This document shows, piece after piece, positions 27,750-36,692 of a stretch of 64,000 nt of DNA (the stretch's first letter is position 1; each line of letters begins with the position of its first letter). The notes beneath the pieces were generated by a model that was given only the letters and a program-made list of their open reading frames with translations, was not told the DNA's origin and ran no database searches. Position numbers and translations under genes: made by a program. Origin of the DNA: Myxococcales bacterium (GTDB taxonomy: Bacteria > Myxococcota_A > Polyangia > Polyangiales > Ga0077539); NCBI GenBank assembly GCA_016792845.1, contig JAEUKH010000049.1, forward strand, positions 1 to 64,000, given 5' to 3'.

Positions 27750-28385
27750 TCAGCCCCCGCTGCGCGCGCTGCTACGGCCCGTCACCGCGGCGAGGGCGCG
27801 CTCTGCGGCGGCGGCGGCCTGGGCCACCTCTTCTTCGCGGCCGCCGAGGTAGAGCCGACCGAAGGCGCCGAACGAGAGCACCTCAAGGAGGTTGATGTTG
27901 GCGGCCTTCTCGGCCTCGTTGGCGGCGAGGGCGGCGTAGCCCGCGGGCTGCACTTCGAGCACATAGAGCGTCTCGCCTTCGAGCAAGAGCTGGCCGTGCC
28001 GCATGCGGTTGACGAGCATGGCCTGGTGGCCGTCGATGCCAGTGATGATCTCGCGCGACACGATGCTCGGCTTCATGCGGTCGGTGAGGCTCTTCTCGGC
28101 GCGCGCGAGGATGGCGTCGCCGGCGGCCCGCACGTCGCCCTGGTCGAAATGGTGGATCTCAAGGAGCCCGTAGGCGCGCTCGACGATTTGCATCCCGGGC
28201 ATCACCCGCGTGTGCTTGAGCGCCGCGTCGGTGAGACTGTTGATGGCGATGCCGGGGGCCACCTCGACGAGGAGCGCGGCCTGCCCCGCGAGCGGCTGAA
28301 AGCCCGACGACACGGTCTGAAAGAAGCCCGCGAGCTGAGGTTGCAGCACGTCGAGGTAACACAGCGTACGGATCTCGATCGACAT
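27750..28385 (-). CDS. Bacterial microcompartment shell protein, tandem-domain BMC-T
   Basis: Shell tile of 211 residues with two fused BMC domains that assembles as a pseudohexameric trimer in the facets of a protein organelle. The first copy spans about 5-95 (SIEIRTLCYLDVLQPQLAGF, INSLTDAALKHTRVMPGMQIVERA), the second about 110-195 (GYAALAANEAEKAANINLLE, FGRLYLGGREEEV). The pattern matches Haliangium ochraceum-type BMC-T proteins that form stacked trimers with a gated pore, as I recall them. The ATG at 28385 matches the family start MSIEIR. No other shell gene is adjacent; two vertex proteins and an aldolase lie 30 kb away. The cargo pathway is not evident here. Confidence 0.88.
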   Translation of the reverse strand: MSIEIRTLCYLDVLQPQLAGFFQTVSSGFQPLAGQAALLVEVAPGIAINSLTDAALKHTRVMPGMQIVERAYGLLEIHHFDQGDVRAAGDAILARAEKSLTDRMKPSIVSREIITGIDGHQAMLVNRMRHGQLLLEGETLYVLEVQPAGYAALAANEAEKAANINLLEVLSFGAFGRLYLGGREEEVAQAAAAAERALAAVTGRSSARSGG

Positions 28386-28473
28386 CGCCCCAAGCTCGTA
28401 CCCCTCGACGAAAGCCCCCGTCAACGGCCGAACACCGGCCGAGCGACCGACCCGCGCGGGCCCGACCCGGGGC

Positions 28474-28944
28474 TCAGCCCGCGGGCCCTCGCCAAGGCGC
28501 GCCCTCGGGGCTCAGCATCGAGAGGGGGAAGACCTGGCCGCCGCGGGAGACATAGTCGAGCACCGATTTGACCTCGCTGCTGCGCAAGGGGAGGTGGTCG
28601 AGCTCGTCGAGGCCCACCCATTTGGCCTGCAACGAGTGGAGGTCTGCGACCTCTTTGGGGGCCGAGTCGTCGGCCGGGCGGGCTACGAAGAAGACCCTGA
28701 CCCGGGCGCCGAGCGGCGAGACCGAGTGCTCGACCCGCAGCAAGCCTTCGAGCACCACGCTGAGCCCGCTCTCTTCGAGGGTCTCGCGAATGGCGGCCTC
28801 GGCGATGCCCTCACCGGGCTCGACCCGCCCCGCGGGGAGGTACCACTTTTGACCGTGATGCGACTCTTGAACGAGCAGAAACCGCCGCCCAAGGCGCACC
28901 ACCACCAGCGCGTACGTCCACGTCGGAATGCCCTCTCGTGCCAT
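28474..28944 (-). CDS. Nudix hydrolase
   Basis: Hydrolyses a nucleoside-diphosphate-linked substrate in the cytoplasm with magnesium. The 156-residue protein has the Nudix box GRVEPGEGIAEAAIRETLEESGL at about 39-61 with all key residues (G5xE7xREUxEExGU). The WTYALVVVRLGRRFLLVQES start and the closing helix DYVSRGGQVFPLS are typical of small Nudix proteins such as 8-oxo-dGTP or ADP-ribose hydrolases. Substrate cannot be assigned. It lies between the BMC-T gene (88 bp) and an FAD oxidoreductase, all on the minus strand. Confidence 0.92.
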   Translation of the reverse strand: MAREGIPTWTYALVVVRLGRRFLLVQESHHGQKWYLPAGRVEPGEGIAEAAIRETLEESGLSVVLEGLLRVEHSVSPLGARVRVFFVARPADDSAPKEVADLHSLQAKWVGLDELDHLPLRSSEVKSVLDYVSRGGQVFPLSMLSPEGAPWRGPAG

Positions 28945-28983
28945 GCGGGGGGCACGCTACTACAAAGCCCCAGAGCGTCACCA

Positions 28984-30519
28984 TCACCGCGGCGGTTTTG
29001 ACCACAGCTCGCGCCGCATCCGCTCGCGCGACGGGTCGCTTCGGGTCACCACCCGCGCGGCGCCGAGGGCGGCGAGAAACTCACCCTCGACCCCGAGGCC
29101 CGGCACCACCCCGCGGCCCGCCAGGAGGAGCCCCGAGACCTCGGTCTCGACGGGCAGCCCGCAGACCCCGAGCCACCGCGGGGCGTCGTGAAGGTCGAGG
29201 GTCTCCATGGGCTCGGCGAGGCCGCCGCGCCGGAGCTCCACCATCACCGGCGCGCCGCTCCGTCGGTCTTCGAGGGGCGCGCCGTCGTGGGGCGAATCGA
29301 CGAGCACGAGGTGGCGCTCAAGAAAGGGCATCACCTCGCCGAGGGCGCGCATCACCCGCTGCCGCACGCGCCGAACGTGGTTGCCGCCCTCTTCGACGAG
29401 CGAGCGCGGCAAGAGGGCGGTCACCGTGAGCGCGACGAGGCCCTCGTCATCGGCGTCGCCGACATCGATGGCCAAGAGGTTCTCTTCGGTGAGCGGGCGC
29501 TTTCGGTCGACGATGGCGAAGACCCGGCTGGCCATGCCCACGGGCACGCCCTCGGCCCGCACGATCGCGTTGAGCACGTACCGATGGTACCGCGGGCGCA
29601 CCCCGAGGAGCCGACGGGTGAAGTCTCGGCTCGGCTCATCGCCCGTCAACCGCAGCGTCTCGGCGGGGTCGATGCCCGACACGATGAACCTACAGCCGAT
29701 GGCCTCGTCGAGCCCCGCGAGGCTGAGCCCCGTCACGCGCCGCCGCTGCACGGCGATCGACTCGGCCCGGTCGCGGAGCCGCACCTCGCCGCCGAACTGA
29801 ATAATCTTCTCTTCGAAGAGCGCCCGCAGACCCTCGACCCCGCCCTCGGCGAGGCTTACGCCGTGAAAGGCCGCCGCGTGGAGCCGCGTCCGCCCGAGCG
29901 CGGTCACCGCGTCGGGGTCGCTGTCGGCGCCGAAGCGGAGCGTGCTCTCGACCACCAGCCTGAAGGGGTGATCGCTGGCGAATTCTGCATAAAGATCGCG
30001 GCCTTCGCCCTCGCGATCGAAGGGCGCCGCGCTGGCCGCCCGGGCCGCCTCGCGCCGCGCCCAGAAGCCCTCAGGGGGCAGCGCGACGTCGGCCGAGAAG
30101 ACCCGATCGAGGGCCTCGTGCTCGGTGTCGAGGCGGCGGTAGAAGTCTTCGATGGGTCGCTGGATCTCGCCGAACTCACGGTTGAGCTCGACCAGCTGGC
30201 GCTCGCGCTGCGCCGACGCGTCGACCCGGTGACCCGGCATCACCACCTGAAAGGCGGGCTCGCGGGCCTGCACCCTTCGGCGCACCGTGGGCACCATGGC
30301 GAGCTCGGAGATGAGCCGATTGAAGGCCGGGGCTTCGACGAAGCTCACCGTCGGCGAGACCCGCCGCAGCGCGAAGCCCTCGTAGCCGTAGGTGTCGGGG
30401 CGCAGCCCTTGGCCGAGCACGAGCACCCGAAAGCCGCGGCGCGCGAGCAGGGCCCCGGCGCCCACCGCCGCGAGGGTCGCGCCGAGCACCACCACGTCGT
30501 ACGAGCTGCGCGGCTTCAA
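28984..30519 (-). CDS. FAD-dependent amine-oxidase/phytoene-desaturase-like oxidoreductase
   Basis: Flavoprotein of 511 residues with an N-terminal Rossmann motif YDVVVLGATLAAVGAGALLARRGFRVLVLGQG, close to the dinucleotide-binding consensus. A C-terminal part (LLLAGRGVVPGLGVEGEFLAALGAARVV) matches the FAD-binding end of phytoene-desaturase-like enzymes. The first Gly of GxGxxG is kept but the second is replaced (GATLAAVG). The start is taken as TTG at 30519, which overlaps the purN stop (TTGA) and puts the Rossmann strand about seven residues in; the longer frame would overlap purN. Substrate unknown; no carotenoid genes nearby. It may be a terminal cistron of the purM-purN operon. Confidence 0.75.
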   Translation of the reverse strand: MKPRSSYDVVVLGATLAAVGAGALLARRGFRVLVLGQGLRPDTYGYEGFALRRVSPTVSFVEAPAFNRLISELAMVPTVRRRVQAREPAFQVVMPGHRVDASAQRERQLVELNREFGEIQRPIEDFYRRLDTEHEALDRVFSADVALPPEGFWARREAARAASAAPFDREGEGRDLYAEFASDHPFRLVVESTLRFGADSDPDAVTALGRTRLHAAAFHGVSLAEGGVEGLRALFEEKIIQFGGEVRLRDRAESIAVQRRRVTGLSLAGLDEAIGCRFIVSGIDPAETLRLTGDEPSRDFTRRLLGVRPRYHRYVLNAIVRAEGVPVGMASRVFAIVDRKRPLTEENLLAIDVGDADDEGLVALTVTALLPRSLVEEGGNHVRRVRQRVMRALGEVMPFLERHLVLVDSPHDGAPLEDRRSGAPVMVELRRGGLAEPMETLDLHDAPRWLGVCGLPVETEVSGLLLAGRGVVPGLGVEGEFLAALGAARVVTRSDPSRERMRRELWSKPPR

Positions 30520-31130
30520 CCGAGCCCCCCGTCGACCCGCACGCGCCCGGCCTCGACCCGCACGCGGCCCTCGGCGAGGGCGCAGACCACCCGCGGCAGG
30601 AGCCAATGTTCTTCGATCAAGATGCGGGCCGCGAGGGTGGCCGGGGAGTCGTGGTCAAACACCGTCACCGCGCGCTGCCCCACAATCGGGCCCGAATCAA
30701 GCCCCTCGTCGACGAAGTGAACCGTCGCGCCGCTCACCCTCACCCCCGCCGCGAGGGCCTGAGCCTGCGCCCCGAGCCCCGGAAACGCGGGCAGGAGCGA
30801 GGGGTGAACGTTCACCGCGCGGCCTCGAAACGCGGCCACGAAGTCGGCCCCGAGGCGCCGCAGAAAGCCCGCCAGCACCACCAGCTCGGCCCCCGCCTCG
30901 GCGAGCGCCGCCACGAGGGCTCGGTCGAAATCTTCGCGCGCCGCGAACTCGACGAAGGGCACGACCCGCGTCGCGACCCCCGCCGCGCTCGCCCGCGCCA
31001 AGGCCGGGGCGCCGACGCGGTCTGAGACCACCAGCACGAGCCGCGCGGGGCCGAGCCGCGAGGCCGCCGCGGCGTCGAGGAGGCTCTGAAGGTTCGAGCC
31101 TCGGCCCGACACCAGCACCGCGACACGCAT
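30516..31130 (-). CDS. purN: Phosphoribosylglycinamide formyltransferase
   Basis: Transfers the formyl group of 10-formyltetrahydrofolate to GAR in purine synthesis, in the cytoplasm. The 204-residue protein has MRVAVLVSGRGSNLQSLLDA (phosphate-binding loop), LAGFLRRL, NVHPSLLPAFPG with the catalytic Asn/His, and GATVHFVDEGLDSGPI with the catalytic Asp. The ATG at 31130 begins this domain exactly and lies 5 bp from the purM stop, so the two purine genes are co-transcribed. Length fits the family. Confidence 0.96.
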   Translation of the reverse strand: MRVAVLVSGRGSNLQSLLDAAAASRLGPARLVLVVSDRVGAPALARASAAGVATRVVPFVEFAAREDFDRALVAALAEAGAELVVLAGFLRRLGADFVAAFRGRAVNVHPSLLPAFPGLGAQAQALAAGVRVSGATVHFVDEGLDSGPIVGQRAVTVFDHDSPATLAARILIEEHWLLPRVVCALAEGRVRVEAGRVRVDGGLG

Positions 31131-31135
31131 CGGGC

Positions 31136-32182
31136 TCAGCGCTCGCGAAACGACACCCGCGCCGCGGCCTCGGCCTCTGAGGGCACCACCTCGCCCACGA
31201 TCGCGGCCCCGAAGCCCGACTCGCGGAACGCGCGCAGCACCGTGTCGGCCCCCTGCGCCGAGGCGATCACCACCATGCCGAGGCCCAAGTTGAAGGTGCG
31301 CCGCAGCTCGGCCTCTTCGATGTCGCCCGCCCGCTGAATCAAATCGAAGAGCACCGGGCGCTGCCACCGCCGCAGGTCGAGCGCCACCCCCACGCCCTCA
31401 GGCAGCACCCGCGGGATGTTGCCCCCGAGGCCGCCGCCGGTCACATGCGCGATGGCCCTGATCTGCCCAGAGCGCATGGCCTTCGAGACCGCCCGCGCGT
31501 AGATGTGCGTGGGCTCGAGCAGGGCCTCGCCGAGGGTCGCCCCGAGGTCGTCGACGTGCTGGTCGAGCCGGTAGCCGCCCACCTCAAGGAGCGCCTTGCG
31601 CGCGAGGGCGTAGCCGTTCGAATGGAGCCCCGAGGCCCCCACCCCGATCACCACGTCGCCGACCTTGACGCCGCGGCCGTCGACGAGCTTCTCGCGGTCG
31701 ATCACGCCCACCGCGAAGCCCGCGAGGTCATACTCGTTCGGCGCGTACATGCCCGGAAGCTCCGCCGTCTCGCCGCCGAGCAGCGCGCAGCCGGCCCGGC
31801 GACAGCCCTCGGCGATGCCGCCGATTACCGCCTCGGCCACCGCCACGTCGAGGGCGCCGGTGGCGAAATAGTCGTGAAAGAACAACGGGTCAGCGCCGGT
31901 GGTCGAGACGTCGTTGGCGCACATCGCCACGAGGTCGATGCCCACCGTGTCGTGCTTGCCGAGCGCGAAGGCGACCTTGAGCTTGGTGCCGACGCCGTCG
32001 GTGCCGCTCACCAGCACCGGGTCGCGGTGGCCCATGGGCAGCGCGCAGAGGCCCGCGAAGCCGCCGAGATCGCCGATCACCTCGGGGCGGCGGGTCTTCT
32101 TCACCAACGCCGTGAAGCGCGACAGCACCGCGCCACCCTTCTCAATGTCTACGCCCGCGTCTCGGTAGGTTAACTTTGCCAT
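31136..32182 (-). CDS. purM: Phosphoribosylformylglycinamidine cyclo-ligase
   Basis: Closes the imidazole ring: FGAM plus ATP to AIR, the purine step after PurL. The 348-residue protein shows MAKLTYRDAGVDIEKG, the ATP-binding SGTDGVGTKLKVAF, GIDLVAMCANDV, LLGGETAELPGMY, SGLHSNGYALARK and HVTGGGLGGNIPRVLP, all diagnostic. The ATG at 32182 gives the usual N terminus. It leads an operon with purN and probably the FAD oxidoreductase. It is divergent from the rhodanese-MoeB gene; about 205 bp between them must hold both promoters. Confidence 0.97.
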   Translation of the reverse strand: MAKLTYRDAGVDIEKGGAVLSRFTALVKKTRRPEVIGDLGGFAGLCALPMGHRDPVLVSGTDGVGTKLKVAFALGKHDTVGIDLVAMCANDVSTTGADPLFFHDYFATGALDVAVAEAVIGGIAEGCRRAGCALLGGETAELPGMYAPNEYDLAGFAVGVIDREKLVDGRGVKVGDVVIGVGASGLHSNGYALARKALLEVGGYRLDQHVDDLGATLGEALLEPTHIYARAVSKAMRSGQIRAIAHVTGGGLGGNIPRVLPEGVGVALDLRRWQRPVLFDLIQRAGDIEEAELRRTFNLGLGMVVIASAQGADTVLRAFRESGFGAAIVGEVVPSEAEAAARVSFRER

Positions 32183-32387
32183 TGGTCTTGAGCCCTGCCC
32201 CGGTGCGCGAAGGGTTACGAAGTGACGCCCCTTGCGTCAATGCGCTCGGCGCCCCTTCGCCCGCCCGCGCCTTCAGTATGATGAACGTGAGTTTCGGTAT
32301 AGTTCGCACTGGCGATGTGCGGCGCCGGGGCTTAGGGTTCGAGCCGCGCGGGTCGGCGGGTGCCGGGCGGCGCGGCTGGAGAGAGCG

Positions 32388-33551
32388 ATGGCGAAGAGCT
32401 TTGCAGACTTGATGAGCGAGACCCGGCGGGGCATCCGAGAGGTCTCGCTCGAGGCCCTCAAAGAGCGGATCGAGACCCGACCCGACTTCATTCTAGTAGA
32501 CGTGCGCGAGGGCGAGGAGTTTCGCGCGGGGCACATCCCCGGGGCGCTGCACATCGCGCGGGGGCACCTTGAGAGCAAGGTCGAGTCGCTCATCGGCAAC
32601 AAAGACGCGCCCATCGTGCTGTATTGCGCCGGGGGCACCCGTTCGGCGCTGGCCGCGCGCACCCTGGCCGAGCTCGGGTACACCCAGGTCGAGAGCGCCA
32701 ACCCGGGCTTCGTCCAGTGGAAAGACCGGCGATACCCGATGGTCGTACCGCGGGTTTTGACGGGCGAGCAGCGCGACCGGTACTCGCGCCATTTGCTCTT
32801 GCCCGAGGTGGGCGAGAAGGGTCAGGCGGCGCTCCTCGACGCGAAGGTGCTCTTGCTCGGCGCGGGCGGGCTCGGGTCGCCCTCGGCGCTCTACCTCGCC
32901 GCCGCGGGGGTCGGCACCCTCGGCATCGTCGACCCCGACACCGTCGACGCGTCGAACCTCCAGCGTCAGGTCATTCACGCCACCTCGCGGGTGGGGCAGC
33001 CGAAGGTCGACTCGGCCGAGTTCGCGCTGCGCGAGCTCAACCCCGACGTGAAGGTCGTGAAGTACCAAGAGCGCCTCACGAGCGAGAACATCGACCGCAT
33101 CTTCGAGGGCTACGATGTCATCGTCGACGGGTGCGACAACTTCCCGACGCGGTACCTCGTCAACGACGCCTCGGTGATGAAGAACAAGCCCGTGGTCCAC
33201 GGGAGCATTTTTCGCTTCGAGGGTCAGGTGACCACCTTCGTGCCTCGGGTCGGCCCGTGTTACCGCTGCCTGTACCCGCAGCCGCCGCCGCCTGAGCTCG
33301 CGCCCTCGTGCCAGGAGGCCGGTGTGCTCGGCGTCTTGCCCGGCATCATCGGCGTGATCCAGGCCACCGAGGCCATCAAGCTGATTTTGAAGAAGGGCCA
33401 GCCCTTGGTGGGGCGGCTCCTCACCTACGACTCGCTCGGCATGAAATTCCGAGAGCTGAAGCTCCGCCGCGACAAAGAGTGCCCGATGTGCGGCGAGGCG
33501 CCGAGCATCACCGGGTACATCGACTACGAGCATTTCTGCACCCTCGGCTGA
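32388..33551 (+). CDS. Rhodanese-MoeB/ThiF fusion (ubiquitin-like protein activating enzyme)
   Basis: Adenylylates, and possibly sulfurates, the C-terminal GlyGly of small sulfur carriers (ThiS, MoaD). The 387-residue protein has an N-terminal rhodanese domain (1-118: FILVDVREGEEFRAGHIPGA, active Cys80 in VLYCAGGTRS). The adenylyltransferase domain follows, with LLGAGGLGSP at 156-165, ..DASNLQRQV.., and zinc pairs CYRC and CPMC. In the human homologue MOCS3 the rhodanese follows the E1-like domain; here it precedes it. The ATG at 32388 follows a GGAGAG-type ribosome site. With thiS, thiG and thiE in the window it could be the ThiF; MoeB activity is equally possible. Confidence 0.92.
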   Translation: MAKSFADLMSETRRGIREVSLEALKERIETRPDFILVDVREGEEFRAGHIPGALHIARGHLESKVESLIGNKDAPIVLYCAGGTRSALAARTLAELGYTQVESANPGFVQWKDRRYPMVVPRVLTGEQRDRYSRHLLLPEVGEKGQAALLDAKVLLLGAGGLGSPSALYLAAAGVGTLGIVDPDTVDASNLQRQVIHATSRVGQPKVDSAEFALRELNPDVKVVKYQERLTSENIDRIFEGYDVIVDGCDNFPTRYLVNDASVMKNKPVVHGSIFRFEGQVTTFVPRVGPCYRCLYPQPPPPELAPSCQEAGVLGVLPGIIGVIQATEAIKLILKKGQPLVGRLLTYDSLGMKFRELKLRRDKECPMCGEAPSITGYIDYEHFCTLG

Positions 33552-33604
33552 GGGCATGCGGGTTGTCGCGGCGCGGCCCGGGACGGTAGACTCTCGGGCC
33601 CGCA

Positions 33605-34219
33605 ATGGCGAGCAACACGTACGATTTCTCGACCCGGTGGCGGCTCCCGTACCCCGCCGAGGTGGTCTTCTCACTCCTCTCAGACCCCGAGTCTTTGCCG
33701 CGCTGGTGGCCCTCGGTGTACCTCGCGGTCGAGACCGTCGAGCCCGGCGACGACGAGGGCCTCGGCCGCATCGTGCGCTTTCACACCAAGGGCTGGCTGC
33801 CCTACACCCTGCAATGGAGCGCGAAGACCACCCGGGTGGCCCGCCCCGTCGAGATCGCCTTCGACGCGAGCGGCGATTTCGACGGGCAGGGGCGCTGGTC
33901 GCTCACCCCCCTCGGGCCTGACACCGAGGTGCTGTTTCGATGGCAGATTCGCGCCGAGAAGCCCCTCCTGCGCGAGCTGTCGTTCATGCTCAGGCCGGTC
34001 TTCGAGGCCAACCACCAATGGGCGATGGATCGCGGCTACGAGAGCCTCTTGCTCGAGCTCGAACGGATGCACGCGCCCGACGCCGAGGCCCGCGCGCGGG
34101 TGAGGCCTCCGCCGGCGGCGACGCCCTCGGCCGAGCTCCCGGTGTTGATGGGCGCGGTGGGCGCGGTGGCCCTCGTGGCGGGGCTCAGCACGCTCCTCGG
34201 GCGCCGCGGTTCGCGATGA
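33605..34219 (+). CDS. SRPBCC (START-like) protein with C-terminal TM anchor
   Basis: Protein of 204 residues. Residues 1-150 have a polyketide-cyclase/SRPBCC pattern (PYPAEVVFSLLSDPESLPRWWPSV, then ..LGRIVRFHTKG and EIAFDASGDFDGQGRWSLTP) that forms a hydrophobic ligand cavity. A Pro/Ala linker leads to a single hydrophobic helix near the C terminus (PVLMGAVGAVALVAGLSTLL) and a short Arg tail, so it is probably tail-anchored in the inner membrane. Its stop overlaps the start of the next lipoprotein gene (ATGA). Ligand unknown. Confidence 0.85.
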   Translation: MASNTYDFSTRWRLPYPAEVVFSLLSDPESLPRWWPSVYLAVETVEPGDDEGLGRIVRFHTKGWLPYTLQWSAKTTRVARPVEIAFDASGDFDGQGRWSLTPLGPDTEVLFRWQIRAEKPLLRELSFMLRPVFEANHQWAMDRGYESLLLELERMHAPDAEARARVRPPPAATPSAELPVLMGAVGAVALVAGLSTLLGRRGSR

Positions 34220-34953
34220 GGGCCTTCACTCTCTTGACGGCGGTTCTACTCGGGTGCGGTCGCTCCGGCGGGCCGCCGGTGCCGCGCCCTGATCGCAGCG
34301 ACGGGGCGCTCCCGACGCTCAGGGTGCCCCGGTGCGGCAGGGCTTCGCTCGGCAGCGCCCCGCGCCTCGGCGGCCTCGTCGACCCCGGCACGGGCCGCCC
34401 GAGGCCCGGGTCAAACGTCCAGGGTGATGGAAGTTTCTGCTATGATGACGAGGGCCTCCATCTCGGTGTCGACGTGTACGACCCCCGCCCTGAGGCGCCC
34501 TTCGACCCCGCGAGCCTCGACCCCCACATCTGGGAGCGGTCGACCGGCGTCGAGCTGATGCTCGAACCCCACGCCGAGGGCTTGAACCAGGGCTATTTCG
34601 AGCTCCAGGTCGACCGCCGCGGCGCCGTGTGGAGCACCCGCTTCGACGGCTACAACCGCCCCATCTCGCGGGGCGCCGACGGGCAGCTCCGCTTCGGTCA
34701 CCAAGACTGGCAGCCCGCTCTGTCGGTGCAGACCCGCGACCTCGCGGGGGGCCGCGGGTTTCGGGTCGAGCTCACGGTGCGCTGGGCCGACCTCGACCTC
34801 GGCGCGGGGCCGCTTCGGCCGAGCCCGGGCGCGGTGTGGCGGGCCAACGTGTACACCTTCCGCGACGGCCAGCGCGACAGCCTCGCCTGGTCGCCGATCT
34901 TGGGGCAGGGCAATTTTCACCGCGCGTCGCGGTGGGGTCGATTGCAGTTCTGA
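34216..34953 (+). CDS. Lipoprotein with CBM9-like sugar-binding domain
   Basis: Lipoprotein of 245 residues from the ATG at 34216: MRAFTLLTAVLLGCGRSGG with the lipid Cys at about 14. The body resembles carbohydrate-binding family 9-like domains (LHLGVDVYDPRPE, ELMLEPHAEGLNQGYFELQV, FRVELTVRWADL, ..ANVYTFRDG), beta-sandwiches common in sugar-related outer surface proteins. It overlaps the SRPBCC gene by 4 bp and is followed after about 40 bp by phoD, so the three are likely one operon. Binding to cell-surface or environmental glycans is inferred. Confidence 0.8.
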   Translation: MRAFTLLTAVLLGCGRSGGPPVPRPDRSDGALPTLRVPRCGRASLGSAPRLGGLVDPGTGRPRPGSNVQGDGSFCYDDEGLHLGVDVYDPRPEAPFDPASLDPHIWERSTGVELMLEPHAEGLNQGYFELQVDRRGAVWSTRFDGYNRPISRGADGQLRFGHQDWQPALSVQTRDLAGGRGFRVELTVRWADLDLGAGPLRPSPGAVWRANVYTFRDGQRDSLAWSPILGQGNFHRASRWGRLQF

Positions 34954-34993
34954 GCGGTTTGAAGGGGCTGACGGGTGTGATAGCGAATGGGTG

Positions 34994-36634
34994 ATGAAGC
35001 TTTCGCGCCGTCGGTTGTTTCAGGTCGCTGGGGTGGCCTCGACGCTCGGGTGCGCGGGCGACGAGGTGCTCACCGACGAGCCCCTCGACGCCGCGCCCGA
35101 TGAGCAGCTCGACGCGATGACGGGCGAGCTCGATGTGCCCATCGACGACGACGCGGGGCAGAAGGCCGATGCAGGCGAAGACGCGGGCGAAGACGCGGGC
35201 GAAGACGCGGGCGTTGATGCAGGGGTTGACGCGGGCTCGGGCGGGGGCGGCGACGCGTCGCTCGATGCGGGGCGCGACGCGGGGGTTGATGTGCCGCGCG
35301 ATGTGGGGCGCGACCTCGGGGTCGACGTGGGGGCGCGGGTCGACGCCGCACGCGACGCGGGGATGCCCGTATCAAACCCTGATTTTCGGAGGCTCACCGA
35401 GCGGCCGATGCTCTTCCCGCTCGGGGTGATGGGCGGCGACGCCGACGCGAGCTCGGCCATGTTCTGGACGCGGTACGACGGCTCGGCGGCGATCACGCTG
35501 CGGGTGCTCGAAATGGAGGGCACCCGCATCGTGGCGGTGCGCTACAACGGCCGCGTCACGCCAGGCAGCGGGGGCTACGTGCGCGCGGTGGTGAACGGGC
35601 TTCGGGCCAACAAGCAGCACCTCTTCGCCTTCCTCACCGGGCCCGTCGATGACCCCAACGGTCGGAGCCCGATCGGCCGCGTGCAGACGGCGTTTGGGGC
35701 CGACACCCTCGCGCCCATCACCTTCGGCGGCACGGCGTGCACGAACCAGTCGAAGCGGCCCTTTCCGGTGCTGTCACACGCGGGGGGGCGAGACGACCTC
35801 GACTTCTTCATCCACGCCGGCGACCACACGTACACAGACTACGGCGACGACGCGATGACCCTCGGTCAGTATCGCACCAAGTACGAACAGAACTGGACCG
35901 CCGCGGGCATGAAGAGCCTGCACCGCTCGACCGGGATGTACCTCACCTGGGACGACCACGAGGTGCGTAACAACTGGGATCCTGAGCAGTTTCCGAGGGC
36001 GCGCCTCGCGGCCGCGCGGCAGGCCTTCTTCGAGCATCGCGCCACCCGGCGCAGCGCCGCCGACGCCGACCGCATCTGGCGCAGCTTTCGATGGGGCCGC
36101 TCGGCCGAGATTTTCATTCTCGATTGTCGCAGCGAGCGTCGCCCCTCGACCCGCAACGGCAGCAACGCGCAATACCTCTCTCGGGCCCAGATGAACTGGC
36201 TCAAAGCGGGGCTCTCGAACTCGCCCTGCGTGTTCAAATTCATCGTCAACTCCGTGCCCATCGTAGACCGCCCCGGCACCGACACCGACAACTGGAACGG
36301 GTACCCCGCCCAGCGCCGCGAGATCCTCAATCACATCTCGAACAACCGCCTCCGCGGCGTCGTCTGGCTCTCGGGCGACGTCCACTTCGGCGCCGTCTGC
36401 AAGGTCGAGGGCAGCGGCAACTGGAGCAACATCTGGGAGGTCATCATGGGCCCCTCGGGTGCCGACCGCGACAGCCGCCCGGCGGTCTCTGCGGCCCAGT
36501 TTCCCGTGCTCGTGTACAACATTCACAACTACACGTTGCTCAACGCCAACCCCAGCACCCGCACCCTGACCGTCGATTTCATCAACGCCGCCGGCAACCG
36601 CATCGCCAACAGCCGCTGGTCGCGCACCTTCTGA
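34994..36634 (+). CDS. PhoD-type alkaline phosphatase/phosphodiesterase, Tat lipoprotein
   Basis: Exported metallophosphoesterase releasing phosphate from organic esters. The 546-residue protein starts with a twin-arginine signal (KLSRRRLFQVAGVAS) and a lipobox Cys near residue 20 (TLGCAG). About 50-125 is a low-complexity DAGEDAG/DAGVDAG linker encoded by near-tandem repeats. The PhoD domain has an N-terminal beta domain, then DFFIHAGDHTYTDYGDD, YLTWDDHEVRNNW and LSGDVHFGAV, the metal ligands of the family. ATG at 34994 or the adjoining GTG at 34991 both fit. It probably belongs with the preceding sugar-binding lipoprotein and the following GH31 in nutrient scavenging. Confidence 0.9.
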   Translation: MKLSRRRLFQVAGVASTLGCAGDEVLTDEPLDAAPDEQLDAMTGELDVPIDDDAGQKADAGEDAGEDAGEDAGVDAGVDAGSGGGGDASLDAGRDAGVDVPRDVGRDLGVDVGARVDAARDAGMPVSNPDFRRLTERPMLFPLGVMGGDADASSAMFWTRYDGSAAITLRVLEMEGTRIVAVRYNGRVTPGSGGYVRAVVNGLRANKQHLFAFLTGPVDDPNGRSPIGRVQTAFGADTLAPITFGGTACTNQSKRPFPVLSHAGGRDDLDFFIHAGDHTYTDYGDDAMTLGQYRTKYEQNWTAAGMKSLHRSTGMYLTWDDHEVRNNWDPEQFPRARLAAARQAFFEHRATRRSAADADRIWRSFRWGRSAEIFILDCRSERRPSTRNGSNAQYLSRAQMNWLKAGLSNSPCVFKFIVNSVPIVDRPGTDTDNWNGYPAQRREILNHISNNRLRGVVWLSGDVHFGAVCKVEGSGNWSNIWEVIMGPSGADRDSRPAVSAAQFPVLVYNIHNYTLLNANPSTRTLTVDFINAAGNRIANSRWSRTF

Positions 36635-36692
36635 GTCAGACCGCGCATTTTCGGCTCCGCCCGGGCCCAGGGCGGCGCCTACACTCGCCCGC

